DNA from: CALHVX01 sp964640725
GTDB taxonomy: Bacteria; Pseudomonadota; Gammaproteobacteria; Pseudomonadales; Azotimanducaceae
Reading direction: 5' to 3'
DNA length: 64,000 nt
Assembly: GCA_964640725.1 (NCBI GenBank)
Contig: CAZXIJ010000020.1
Span: 16,227-80,226, forward strand
Within the stretch, counting starts at the first letter, position 1; each line of letters starts with the position of its first letter. The translations under genes were made by a program, and so were the position numbers. Below are positions 44,477-53,339 of the stretch, piece by piece. The notes beneath the pieces are model-generated. The model saw nothing but the letters and a program-made list of their open reading frames with translations, searched no databases and was not told the DNA's origin.

Positions 44477-44749
44477 ATGGCAGCAACGCAGGCAAAAGCG
44501 AACTGTTTCATGGCCAGCAGTCAGTACGAGGCTGACCAGAGACTTCAGGTGACGGATCGCACTTCAGATCATGCTCCCGAGACCGCAGACTCCGTTTCGG
44601 AGCGACGGTCGCCCGTGGAGCGTCGGCGCAGTGCAGCAGGCCTGTTTGAACATTGGGCGCGACAGGAGGGCATCGAGCGACGCGCTCGCCGGGCGCTCCG
44701 CCGAACGTTCTGGCGCAGCTGGCTGCGTCCGTTCTGCAGACCGTCCTAA
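44477..44749 (+). CDS. Small basic protein of unknown function (tentative)
   Basis: A 90-residue reading frame preceded by a good promoter and an AAAGGA about 12 bases before the ATG. The N-terminal half is polar; the C-terminal half is strongly basic with aromatics (RRSPVERRRSAAGLFEHWARQEGIERRARRALRRTFWRSWLRPFCRPS). It could be a nucleic-acid-binding or membrane-active peptide. No family is recognised, and an opposite-strand frame of equal length exists, so coding status rests on the promoter evidence. Confidence 0.4.
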   Translation: MAATQAKANCFMASSQYEADQRLQVTDRTSDHAPETADSVSERRSPVERRRSAAGLFEHWARQEGIERRARRALRRTFWRSWLRPFCRPS

Positions 44750-44899
44750 CCCCCCTACTGCAAGCTCTGCTGGCCGTCAATCACGGTCACTTGCCGTTCA
44801 GGCAGCTACAGTTAGGATGCTGACTTTGGAGCTGACGCTTGCGTCGGCCGAACTTGTGCGTCCCGTATCCTGGGACCTGTGCTGAGGAGTTTCCTGCCG

Positions 44900-45529
44900 A
44901 TGATTCGCCTGTTTGTTGTTCTCGCAACCCTGACCGCTGCGGTCGGTTTCAGTACCCCCGTCACCGCTGCTGATGCCGCGGCCGGGCAAGCATCCTATGC
45001 AGTGTGCGCCGCCTGTCATGGCCCTGCGGGCCAGGGCAACCAGGCGATGAACGCGCCGCAGATTGCGGGCCAGGCATCCTGGTACACGTTGCGGCAGCTG
45101 AACGCCTTCCAGAAAGGTCATCGTGGCACGGCAGCAGGCGACGCCTATGGCGCCCAGATGCGGCCCATGGCCATGGCGGTCTCGGATCCTGCGCAGATGG
45201 CGAATCTCGCGGCCTATATCGAGTCGCTGCCCGCCGCCAAACCGGCGGCCACCCTCGGCGGCGATGCGGCAGCGGGCCAGGCGGCGTACGCAGTCTGCGC
45301 GGCCTGCCACGGCCAAAAGGCCGAGGGCCAGCAAGCCCTTGGCGGTCCGGCATTGGCCAATCTGAATGACTGGTACCTGGCGCGGCAGCTCAAGAACTTC
45401 AAGGAAGGCCGCCGTGCCTACCATCCGGAAGACACCTATGGTGCCCAGATGAAGCCCATGTCCATGACGCTGGCGGACGACACCGCCATCAATAACGTCG
45501 TCGCCTACATCGGCACCCTCGCCGAGTAG
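44900..45529 (+). CDS. Diheme cytochrome c4
   Basis: A 209-residue periplasmic protein with a signal peptide (FVVLATLTAAVGFSTPVTAA) and two homologous heme c domains, each with CAACH. Methionine ligands are expected at GAQMRPMAMA and GAQMKPMSMT. Cytochrome c4 carries electrons from the bc1 complex to terminal oxidases. The ATG at 44900 follows GAGGAG. Its stop overlaps the GTG of the alanine racemase gene by one base, so the two are translationally coupled, which is an odd functional pairing. Confidence 0.93.
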   Translation: MIRLFVVLATLTAAVGFSTPVTAADAAAGQASYAVCAACHGPAGQGNQAMNAPQIAGQASWYTLRQLNAFQKGHRGTAAGDAYGAQMRPMAMAVSDPAQMANLAAYIESLPAAKPAATLGGDAAAGQAAYAVCAACHGQKAEGQQALGGPALANLNDWYLARQLKNFKEGRRAYHPEDTYGAQMKPMSMTLADDTAINNVVAYIGTLAE

Positions 45530-46590
45530 TGACCAGCGCGCGCCTTCAGGTCGATCTGGAGGCGCTCACCCGCAACTACCAACGGATTGCGGCGGCCGCG
45601 CAAAGCACGGCGGCGGTGGTCAAGGCCAACGCCTACGGGTGTGGCGCGAGCCCGGTTGCCCGGCGGCTGTTGCAGGCCGGGTGCCGCGACTTTTTTGTGG
45701 CCAACGCGGTCGAGGGCCGGGCGCTGCGCAGCGCGTTGCTCGAAGCCGACGGCAGCTGCCGAATCTTCGTGTTCGAAGGCGCCCGCGCGGACACCGCGGC
45801 GGTGCTTGCCGAGTGGTCCCTCATCCCGGTACTCAACAGCCCGGGCCAGATCGATGCCTGGCGGCCCTTTGCAGAATTGCCGGTGGCGATCCAGGTGGAT
45901 ACCGGCATGCAGCGGCTGGGCTTTGACGAGCACGATCTGACGGCCCGGTTGCTTGAGCCTCTGCGTCCCGTGCTGCTGCTGAATCACTACGCCAGCGCCG
46001 ACGATCCGGCTTCCGCCCAGAATGCGGAGCAGGCCGAACGCTTTCGGAAGGTCTGCGACCGGTTGCCCGGCGTGCCCGTCAGTATGGGCAACTCGGCCGC
46101 CACCCTGGCGCCCCAGGTGCAGACTTCGGGCATGGCGCGAGCCGGGATCGGGCTATACGGCGGCCGGCCCTTCGCGGCCGCGAGCGATGCACCCAAGCTG
46201 GAACCGGTGGCGGCGCTGCAGGGCCGGGTCCTGCAGGTGCGAGCTACGCCGGCGGGCTCGGTGGCCGGCTACGGGGCAACCTGGACGGCGCCGCGGCCGG
46301 CCCGGTTGGCCATTGTCGGGCTCGGCTATGCCGATGGCCTGTCGCGTGCCCTGTCGAATCGCGGCGCCGCCGTCTGCGGCGAGCACCGCCTGCCCATTGT
46401 TGGCCGGGTATCCATGGACCTGGTGCATCTCGACGTGACCGATGCGCCGGTGGCCGAGGGCGACTGGGTCACCTTCTTCGGCCAGGACCCGTTGCTGGCA
46501 GAGGTCGCTGACCTGATCGGTACCATTGACTACGAAGTGCTGACCCGCGTGGGCAGCCGGGTCAATCGCGAGTACTGCCCGCTGAGCTGA
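45529..46590 (+). CDS. alr: Alanine racemase
   Basis: A 353-residue PLP enzyme interconverting L- and D-alanine for peptidoglycan. PLP lysine K32 is in VVKANAYGCG. Other blocks are VDTGMQRLGF, GNSAATL, ARAGIGLYGGRP, the catalytic tyrosine Y248 in GYGATW and GRVSMDLVHLDVT. Start is GTG, overlapping the cytochrome stop. D-alanine produced here could also be consumed by catabolism; the neighbouring Lrp-type regulator and alanine dehydrogenase suggest this, but it is inference. Confidence 0.95.
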   Translation: MTSARLQVDLEALTRNYQRIAAAAQSTAAVVKANAYGCGASPVARRLLQAGCRDFFVANAVEGRALRSALLEADGSCRIFVFEGARADTAAVLAEWSLIPVLNSPGQIDAWRPFAELPVAIQVDTGMQRLGFDEHDLTARLLEPLRPVLLLNHYASADDPASAQNAEQAERFRKVCDRLPGVPVSMGNSAATLAPQVQTSGMARAGIGLYGGRPFAAASDAPKLEPVAALQGRVLQVRATPAGSVAGYGATWTAPRPARLAIVGLGYADGLSRALSNRGAAVCGEHRLPIVGRVSMDLVHLDVTDAPVAEGDWVTFFGQDPLLAEVADLIGTIDYEVLTRVGSRVNREYCPLS

Positions 46591-46609
46591 AGGCGACGGC
46601 CGCCGTCGC

Positions 46610-47077
46610 TCAGCCCAGGCGACTGACCGGTAGCTCCGTTCGGCGCACTACGGTCCGCAGCCCGAAGCTGGAATGTACCCGGTCGACCCCCGGCAGCCGG
46701 GTCAGGTGCTGGCTGTGCAGGCGCTCGTAGTCCCGGGCATCGGCCACGATGACCCGCAGCAGGTAGTCCGAATCCCCGGACATGAGATAGCACTCCATGA
46801 CCTCCGGCAGCAGCGCCGCGGCGGCTTCGAAGGCGCGCAGGTCCTTCTGCTGCTGGCTGATCAGGGTGATGCGCACGAACACGTTGTCGGGGTAGCCTGC
46901 CTTGGGCTGATCGAGCAGCGCGACATAGCGCTTGATCAGGCCACTGTCCTCCAGCCGGCGGACGCGCCGCAGGCAGGCCGACTCGCTCAGCTGAGCGTGC
47001 TCGGCCAGCGCCTGATTGGTCATCCGGCCATCCTGCTGCAGGGCGGTGAGAATTTTCTGGTCAATTCGGTCGTGCAC
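46610..47077 (-). CDS. Lrp/AsnC-family transcriptional regulator
   Basis: A 155-residue regulator. The N-terminal helix-turn-helix (about residues 5-55, IDQKILTALQQDGRMTNQALAEHAQLSESACLRRVRRLEDSGLIKRY) is followed by a RAM ligand-binding domain (VRITLISQQQKDLRAFEAAAALLPEVMECYLMSGDSDYLLRVIV). Such proteins sense amino acids, often alanine, leucine or branched-chain types. Converging on alr and lying 1.9 kb from ald, it is a good candidate to control alanine metabolism, and may bind the inverted repeat upstream of ald. Confidence 0.93.
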   Translation of the reverse strand: MHDRIDQKILTALQQDGRMTNQALAEHAQLSESACLRRVRRLEDSGLIKRYVALLDQPKAGYPDNVFVRITLISQQQKDLRAFEAAAALLPEVMECYLMSGDSDYLLRVIVADARDYERLHSQHLTRLPGVDRVHSSFGLRTVVRRTELPVSRLG

Positions 47078-47127
47078 GGGATCTTCCGGGTTGGGTCACA
47101 GGGTTTGCCAGGTCACAGGGGGCTGCT

Positions 47128-48795
47128 ATGGGTCGTTGGGTTTGGGTCGCGTGCATAGTTGCGCTGATCTTGAGCGCTTGCGCCAGCAGGCAGCCGACGC
47201 TGCCGGCCAGGCCCAACATTCTGCTGGTGGTCTTCGAAGATCTCAGCCCGCGGATCCGGGCGCTGGGCGATCCGGTGGCGACAACCCCGGTCCTCGATGC
47301 GTTCGCCGCCGAGGCCATGCAGTTCACGGCGGCGTTCACCACCGCGGGAGTTTGTGCGCCCAGCCGGTCGGCGCTCATCACCGGCGTACACCAGCAAACG
47401 CTCGGCACCGGGCACATGCGCACGCGCTCGCCGGTGCCCGGCCTCACCGGCGGCGGGCCCATCGAGTATGACGCCGTGCCGCCGCCGGCGGTGCGGGCGT
47501 TCCCCGAGCTGCTGCGGGCGGCCGGCTACTACACGTCGAACAACGGCAAGACGGACTATCAGTTTGGTGAGCCGTTCCTGATCTGGGACGATGCGCGCGC
47601 GCCCCATCCCTGGCGCGAGCGCGATCCGCAGCAGCCGTTCTTTGCCATGGTCAATATCATGACCACCCACGAAAGCTATCTGTGGCCCACCGACGGCGCG
47701 AGCGATAGCCCGCTTGCCACCCTCGTCCGGCAGCGCAACCTGCGGGACCTTGCCGGCAAACAGCCGGTCACCGATCCGGCGACGGTTCCCGTCCCGCCCT
47801 ACCTGCCGGACACTCCTGCAGTGCGAGCCGACATCGCCCGGCAGTACGATAACCAGCACTTCAGCGAGCGGCAGCTGGCGCGCTTGCTCGCAGAGCTGGA
47901 AGAGGACGGGCTGGACAGGAACACGATCGTGGTGGTCACGACCGACCACGGGGACGGCCTGCCGCGCATGAAGCGCTCGCTCTACGACAGCGGTCTGCAT
48001 GTGCCGCTGCTGGTGCGCTTTCCTGATGGCCGCGGGGCCGGCCGGCGCAGCGATGCGCTGGTCAGCTTCGTGGATCTTGCGCCGACGCTGCTGAGCCTCG
48101 CCGGCGTCCCGGTGCCAGGCTACGTTCAGGGGCAGGTGGCCTTTGGGCCCCGGACAGCCCCGGAGCGGCGCTATATCTACGCCGCGATGGATCGGCACGA
48201 CGCCCTGCCGGATCGGCAGCGTGCTGTGCGCGACCGGCGCTACAAGTACATCCTGAACCACCAGCCCGAACGCCCGTTCTTCCGGCGGCTGGCCTTTCGC
48301 GAGCAGCTGCCGACCATGCAGGAGATCTGGCAAGCCGCCGCCGCCGGTACGGCGCCCGATAGCTTGCGCCGCTTGCTGGAGGCGCCGAGGCCGGCCGAGG
48401 AGCTGTACGATACTCGCCGGGATCCCGATGAGGTTCGCAATCTCGCTGCAGATCCGGCGCATCGGAAGACCCTGGAAAGGCTCCGGGCGGCGCAGCTTGC
48501 GTTCCTGGCGCGGGTCGGCGACCGGGCCGCGGTGCCCGAGGCCGAGATGATTGCCGCCATGTGGCCCGGGCTGCAGCAGCCCCGGACGGCGGCGCCCAAG
48601 CTGCGAGTGGCCGACGGTCAGGTCGTGCTGTCCTGCGCGACGGCGGGGGCCGCGATCGGCTACCGCATTGGGGGTACCCGGCGCTGGCAGGTCTACACCG
48701 CACCTTTCGCTGTGCCCTCGGGCGCTTTGCTCGAAGCGCGAGCCCAGCGTTACGGATACGCCGTGAGCGAGCAGGCGGTGCTCGAGGTGCCCTGA
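47128..48795 (+). CDS. Sulfatase, lipoprotein
   Basis: A 555-residue protein of the formylglycine-dependent sulfatase family, with lipobox LSAC. The sulfatase signature is C76-A-P-S-R80, in which Cys would be converted to formylglycine by a separate maturase not encoded here. The metal/substrate blocks are PNILLVVFEDLSPR and VVTTDHGDGLPRMKRSLYDSGLHVPLLVRFPDG. The last 100 residues (about 450 on) form a small extra domain. The substrate (sulfated polysaccharide or steroid) is unknown. It is divergent from the Lrp-type regulator gene. Confidence 0.9.
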   Translation: MGRWVWVACIVALILSACASRQPTLPARPNILLVVFEDLSPRIRALGDPVATTPVLDAFAAEAMQFTAAFTTAGVCAPSRSALITGVHQQTLGTGHMRTRSPVPGLTGGGPIEYDAVPPPAVRAFPELLRAAGYYTSNNGKTDYQFGEPFLIWDDARAPHPWRERDPQQPFFAMVNIMTTHESYLWPTDGASDSPLATLVRQRNLRDLAGKQPVTDPATVPVPPYLPDTPAVRADIARQYDNQHFSERQLARLLAELEEDGLDRNTIVVVTTDHGDGLPRMKRSLYDSGLHVPLLVRFPDGRGAGRRSDALVSFVDLAPTLLSLAGVPVPGYVQGQVAFGPRTAPERRYIYAAMDRHDALPDRQRAVRDRRYKYILNHQPERPFFRRLAFREQLPTMQEIWQAAAAGTAPDSLRRLLEAPRPAEELYDTRRDPDEVRNLAADPAHRKTLERLRAAQLAFLARVGDRAAVPEAEMIAAMWPGLQQPRTAAPKLRVADGQVVLSCATAGAAIGYRIGGTRRWQVYTAPFAVPSGALLEARAQRYGYAVSEQAVLEVP

Positions 48796-49000
48796 TCGCG
48801 CGCGGACGTCAACGCCGGCAGGCAATGTTGCGTCTGTTCGGCATAATTCGAATAATATTGCTTTCTGGGTCATTTTATCAAAAGAATCTGCGGATTCTGT
48901 GCGATTCATTCGCCTTGAATAACAGCGGATACCCCTCAGGCAGCCTAAGCTGCTGTTTCTGAGCCAGCTTTGGCCGCGATTTCGAAAACAGGAGTCAGTC
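48796..49000 (+). promoter_or_regulatory. AT-rich promoter/leader region of ald with inverted repeat
   Basis: A locally AT-rich stretch in GC-rich DNA. A -10-like TAATAT lies at 48853-48858 with TTGCGT 19 bp upstream. A perfect inverted repeat AGAATC-TGCG-GATTCT occupies 48883-48898, just after the predicted start of transcription. An imperfect hairpin (CTCAGGCAGC / GCTGC..CTGAG) lies at 48935-48963. The repeat is a candidate site for the Lrp-type regulator. Confidence 0.55.
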
Positions 49001-50101
49001 ATGCGCATCGGTGTCCCGCGAGAAGTCAAAGTCCACGAATATCGGGTCGGCCTGACGCCGGCGTCCGTCGCCGAGCTGACGGCCCTCGGCCACGAAGTGG
49101 TGGTCGAAGCCGGCGCCGGTGCGGCAATTAACTTTTTCGATCACGACTACGAGCGTGCGGGCGCGCGGATCGGCTCGGTCGATGACGCCTTCGCCGCCGA
49201 CATGGTGATCAAGGTCAAGGAGCCGCAGCTCGACGAGTGCGCGCGCTTCCGGGAAGGCCAGCTGCTCTTCACCTACCTGCACCTGGCGGCGGACAAGCCG
49301 CAGGCGGAAGCCCTGATGGCCTCCGGCGTGACGGCGATTGCCTACGAGACCGTGGTCGGCGAAAACGGCCGGCTGCCGCTGCTCATGCCGATGAGCGAGG
49401 TGGCGGGCCGCATGTCGATCCAGGTCGGCGCGGTGGCTCTGCAGATGGCCAGCGGCGGCCGCGGCACGCTGCTCGGCGGGGTGCCCGGGGTCGCGCCTGG
49501 CAAGGTCGTGATTCTCGGCGGCGGCATCTCCGGCGCGAACGCCGCCGTGATGGCGGTCGGCATGCAGGCGGACGTCACGATTCTGGACAAGAGCGTGTCG
49601 CGCCTGCGCTGGCTGAACGACCAGTTCGCCGCGCGCGCGACGGTACTCATGGCTAACCGGGAGAGCATTCGCAGCCAGGTGCTGGCAGCGGATCTGGTCA
49701 TCGGCGCGGTCCTGATCCCCGGTGCTGCGGCGCCCAAGCTGGTCAGCAGGAGCATGGTGAGCGAGATGGCCAAGGGGGCGGCCATGGTCGATATCTCCAT
49801 CGATCAGGGCGGCTGCTTCGAGACCAGCAAGCCGACCAACCACGCCGATCCGACCTATGTGGTCGACGGGGTCGTGCACTACTGCGTCACCAACATGCCC
49901 GGCGCCGTAGCCCGGACGTCGACGCTGGCACTGAACAACGTCACCCTGCCCTATGCCATGACTCTGGCCAGCGAAGGCTGGGAGCGCGCCTGCGCGGCAG
50001 ACCAGGGCCTTGCCCGGGGCCTGAACGTGCATGCCGGCAAGGTCTGCCACGAAGAGGTTGCGTCGGCCCTGTCCCTGCCGTTTCATGATTTGAGCTCATA
50101 G
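49001..50101 (+). CDS. ald: Alanine dehydrogenase
   Basis: A 366-residue NAD-dependent enzyme that converts L-alanine to pyruvate and ammonium (or the reverse). It opens MRIGVPREVKVHEYRVGLTP. The catalytic Lys is in VIKVKEP, the His in LFTYLHLAAD, the Rossmann motif in VVILGGGISGANAA and the family block in NMPGAVARTSTLALNN. The ribosome-binding site ACAGGAG is strong. It is followed by an aminotransferase after 16 bp. Control by the Lrp-type regulator at 46610 is likely by analogy to AldR in other bacteria. Confidence 0.96.
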   Translation: MRIGVPREVKVHEYRVGLTPASVAELTALGHEVVVEAGAGAAINFFDHDYERAGARIGSVDDAFAADMVIKVKEPQLDECARFREGQLLFTYLHLAADKPQAEALMASGVTAIAYETVVGENGRLPLLMPMSEVAGRMSIQVGAVALQMASGGRGTLLGGVPGVAPGKVVILGGGISGANAAVMAVGMQADVTILDKSVSRLRWLNDQFAARATVLMANRESIRSQVLAADLVIGAVLIPGAAAPKLVSRSMVSEMAKGAAMVDISIDQGGCFETSKPTNHADPTYVVDGVVHYCVTNMPGAVARTSTLALNNVTLPYAMTLASEGWERACAADQGLARGLNVHAGKVCHEEVASALSLPFHDLSS

Positions 50102-50117
50102 ACACTGCGGAGCGCGC

Positions 50118-51530
50118 ATGGCTGATCTGCTGCACAACGAGTTCGCCCCGGATTCCCTGGAAGCGAAGGACCTCGCTCACGTCCTCCACCCGACAACCAA
50201 CCTGGCGGCGCACCAGCGCCAGGGCCCGGCGATCCATGCCCGGGCGGAAGGGGTTTACCTGTGGGACAGCCATGGCAAGCAGTATCTCGAGGGGATGGCC
50301 GGCCTGTGGTGCACGGCGCTCGGCTACGGCGAGCCGGAACTGGTACGTGTGGCAGAAGCCCAGATGCGCACGCTCAACTACTCCCAGCTGTTCGGCGGCA
50401 AAGCCAACGAGCCCAGCATTCTGCTGGCAGAAAAACTCAAGGCCATGGCGCCCATGGCGGCCGACCGGGTGTTCTTCGGGCTGTCGGGCAGCGATGCCAA
50501 CGATACGCAGATCAAGCTCATGTGGTACTACCACAACGCGATCGGCAAGCCGGAAAAGAAAAAGATCATCTCCCGCTGGAAGGGCTATCACGGCGTCACC
50601 GTCGCGTCGGGCTCCCTCACTGGCCTGCCGCCCTTCCACCAACATTTCGATTTGCCGATTGCCGGCATCCTGCATACCGATGCGCCGTTCTACTACCGCG
50701 GTGCCGAGCCGGGGGAGAGCGAAGCGAAGTTCGTTGACCGTATCGTCGGCAATCTGGCGGCGCTCATCGAGCGCGAAGGGCCGGAAACCATCGCGGCATT
50801 CATTGCTGAGCCGGTGCTGGGCGCCGGTGGCGTTATCGTGCCGCCGGACGGCTACTACGAGAAGGTCCAGGCGCTGCTGAAAGCGCATGACATTCTCTTT
50901 ATCGATGACGAGGTGATCTGCGGTTTCGGTCGCACGGGTCAGCCCTTCGGTTGCCAGACCATGGGTATCGAGCCGACCACCATGAGCCTGGCCAAGGCCC
51001 TGTCCTCGGCTTACCTGCCGATCTCTGCGGTATTGCTGCCGGAGTTCATGTTTGATGCGTTTGTCGACCTGTCGTCGAGCGTGGGCAATTTCAGTCACGG
51101 CTTTACCTATACCGGGCACCCGGTCTGCGCGGCGGTGGCGCTGCGCAACCTGGAGCTGATGGAAGAGCGGGAACTGTTTGCTCATGCAGCGCGAACCAGC
51201 GAGCCCTTCCAGGCCCGGCTGAAGGCCCTGCGCGAGCACCCGCTGGTGGGCGATGCCCGGGGCATTGGCATGATTGGCGCGATCGAGCTGGTGGCTAACA
51301 AGACAACGAAAGCGCCCTTCGAGCCCGCCGATGGGGTGGGTGCCTACTGCATGGCCCAGGCCGAAGCCCATGGCCTGATCGTGCGGGCCCTGGGCGATAC
51401 GGTCGCCATCTGCCCGCCGCTGATTCTGACCGAGGCTCAGGTGCACGAGCTGTTCGACAAGCTGGAGCGCGCGCTGGCGGCCACCCTGGATCAGGTGCAC
51501 AGTCGCGCGCTATTCGTGAAGAGCAGCTAG
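50118..51530 (+). CDS. Class III aminotransferase (omega-amino acid:pyruvate type)
   Basis: A 470-residue PLP-dependent enzyme. Blocks: LWDSHGKQYLEGMAGLWCTALGYGEPELV, FFGLSGSDANDTQIKLMWYYHN, WKGYHGVTVASGSLTGLP, FIAEPVLGAGGVIVPPDGY, LFIDDEVICGFGRTG and SLAKALSSAYLPISAVLL with the PLP lysine. The family transfers amino groups from beta-alanine, polyamines or related omega-amines, usually to pyruvate, making alanine. Linked to ald, it could form a cycle in which alanine dehydrogenase regenerates pyruvate; the true donor is not readable. Confidence 0.9.
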   Translation: MADLLHNEFAPDSLEAKDLAHVLHPTTNLAAHQRQGPAIHARAEGVYLWDSHGKQYLEGMAGLWCTALGYGEPELVRVAEAQMRTLNYSQLFGGKANEPSILLAEKLKAMAPMAADRVFFGLSGSDANDTQIKLMWYYHNAIGKPEKKKIISRWKGYHGVTVASGSLTGLPPFHQHFDLPIAGILHTDAPFYYRGAEPGESEAKFVDRIVGNLAALIEREGPETIAAFIAEPVLGAGGVIVPPDGYYEKVQALLKAHDILFIDDEVICGFGRTGQPFGCQTMGIEPTTMSLAKALSSAYLPISAVLLPEFMFDAFVDLSSSVGNFSHGFTYTGHPVCAAVALRNLELMEERELFAHAARTSEPFQARLKALREHPLVGDARGIGMIGAIELVANKTTKAPFEPADGVGAYCMAQAEAHGLIVRALGDTVAICPPLILTEAQVHELFDKLERALAATLDQVHSRALFVKSS

Positions 51531-51539
51531 ACTGAGACT

Positions 51540-53192
51540 ATGAAAGCATCCGACCTGTTCGTGCAGTGCCTCGAGAACGAGGGCATCGAGTACATTTTTG
51601 GCGTTCCCGGCGAAGAGAACGCGGACTTCATGATGTCGCTCGAAAAATCCGACAAGATCCGCTTCGTGCTCACCCGGCACGAACAGGGTGCTGCCTTTAT
51701 GGCAGAAATCTATGGTCGCCTGACCGGCAATCCTGCCGGCTGCCTGGGCACGCTCGGGCCCGGCGCCACGAACCTTATCACCGGCGTGGCCGATGCCAAC
51801 ATGGACCGCGCGCCGATGCTGGTGCTGACCGGGCAAGGCGCGACCGGGCGGCTCCACAAGGAGTCGCACCAGGTCATGGACGTGGTGCAGATGTTCGACC
51901 CGGTCACCAAGTGGGCAGAGTCCGTGCGCACGCCGGACACGATTCCGGAGCTGGTGCGCAAGGCGGTGCGGCTGGCGCGAACGGAAAAGCCCGGCGCCGT
52001 GCATCTGGAGTTGCCGGAAGATCTCGCCAAGCTCGATACCGATGCGCAGCCGCTGGAGCCGCGCCGCTTTCGCCGCCCGGTGCCCGATGAAAAGATCGTC
52101 GGCCGCGCCTTTGATCTGCTGCAGCAGGCCCGGTCCCCTGTCATCCTGGCCGGCAACGGCTGCATTCGCCGCCGCGCCAGCAAGCAGCTGCGCGCGCTCT
52201 GCGACAAGACCGGTATCGGCGTCATCAGCACCTTCATGGCGAAGGGCTGCGTCGACATGGACGCCGAGCACTGTCTGTACACCGTGGGTCTGGGCACCAG
52301 GGACTACACGAACCTTGCCATCGATCAGGCAGACCTGGTCATCGCCCTGGGCTTCGACATGGTGGAGTACCACCCGAGCCTTTGGAACCCGAACCGCGAC
52401 AAGACCATCATCCACGCCGACTTTCTGCCATCAGAAATTGACGAGCATTACGATCCGAAGGTCGAAGTGGTCGGCGACCTCGCGCACTTCCTGTGGATGC
52501 TGAACGAGCGCGTCGATGCATACGGCGCCTTCGATTTCGACTTCGCAGCCCAACAGCGCGTTCGGGCGCGCATGGGCGAGGAACTCGTCGAGCACAGTGC
52601 AGACGACACCAGCGGCAGTATCCGGCCGCAGAAAGTGCTCTGGGATGCTCGACAGGTGCTCGGGCCGAGCGATCTGCTGCTGTCGGACGTCGGCGCTCAC
52701 AAGATGTGGATCGCGCGGCAGTATCACTGCCACGAACCAAACACCTGCCTGATCCCGAACGGCTTCTGCTCCATGGGTTTCGCCCTGCCGGGCGCCATTG
52801 CGGCAGCGCTCGTGTATCCGGATCGCCAGGTGCTCGGCATCGCCGGCGATGGCGGCTTCATGATGAACGTGCAGGAAATGGAAACGGCCCGGCGCCTGGA
52901 TCTCGACCTGGTCATGCTGGTATGGGAAGACGGCGGCTACGGCCTGATTCAGTGGAAGCAGGAAAACGAGTTCAAGCGCCATACGGATCTGGCCTTTGGC
53001 AACCCGGACTGGCTGCAGCTTGCGGGCGCCTTTGGCTGGGGCGGTCACTACTGCACCGAGAGCACTGCCTTGCAGGACACGCTGCGCGCCGCCTTTGCGG
53101 AGCCGGGTCCGAGTCTGGTGGTGGTGCCGATTGACTACCGGGAAAACCCGGCGCTGACGGAAGAGCTCGGGCGCATCACGGCCACCATCTAA
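51540..53192 (+). CDS. Acetolactate synthase-like TPP-dependent enzyme
   Basis: A 550-residue thiamine diphosphate enzyme with the catalytic Glu in FGVPGEEN, LTRHEQGAAFMAEIYGRLTGNPAG, GPGATNLITGVADA, and the TPP-magnesium motif GIAGDGGFMMNVQEMETA. Among relatives it resembles catabolic acetolactate synthase: there is no clear regulatory-subunit gene beside it. It condenses two pyruvates to acetolactate, or a related 2-oxo acid reaction. It lies 9 bp after the aminotransferase, giving an ald-aminotransferase-TPP enzyme unit around pyruvate. Confidence 0.88.
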   Translation: MKASDLFVQCLENEGIEYIFGVPGEENADFMMSLEKSDKIRFVLTRHEQGAAFMAEIYGRLTGNPAGCLGTLGPGATNLITGVADANMDRAPMLVLTGQGATGRLHKESHQVMDVVQMFDPVTKWAESVRTPDTIPELVRKAVRLARTEKPGAVHLELPEDLAKLDTDAQPLEPRRFRRPVPDEKIVGRAFDLLQQARSPVILAGNGCIRRRASKQLRALCDKTGIGVISTFMAKGCVDMDAEHCLYTVGLGTRDYTNLAIDQADLVIALGFDMVEYHPSLWNPNRDKTIIHADFLPSEIDEHYDPKVEVVGDLAHFLWMLNERVDAYGAFDFDFAAQQRVRARMGEELVEHSADDTSGSIRPQKVLWDARQVLGPSDLLLSDVGAHKMWIARQYHCHEPNTCLIPNGFCSMGFALPGAIAAALVYPDRQVLGIAGDGGFMMNVQEMETARRLDLDLVMLVWEDGGYGLIQWKQENEFKRHTDLAFGNPDWLQLAGAFGWGGHYCTESTALQDTLRAAFAEPGPSLVVVPIDYRENPALTEELGRITATI

Positions 53193-53339
53193 CCGTCAGC
53201 GTTGCCGGTTGCGCAGCGCTTGCACGGATTCTGCAGGCGCGCTTCGGGCGATCGGATACCGTCGCCGGCACCAGCGGGAGCGGGGTGATACCATCCGCGC
53301 CGTCAGGACATCGCCGACGACGGGAGACGCGCCCCGGCC

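Noticed and set aside
49001..53192. Taurine pathway (taurine:pyruvate aminotransferase, Ald, Xsc)
   Set aside because: The gene types and order look right, but the TPP enzyme has the acetolactate-synthase opening FGVPGEEN and RHEQGAAFMAEIYGRLTG, not the sulfoacetaldehyde acetyltransferase pattern.
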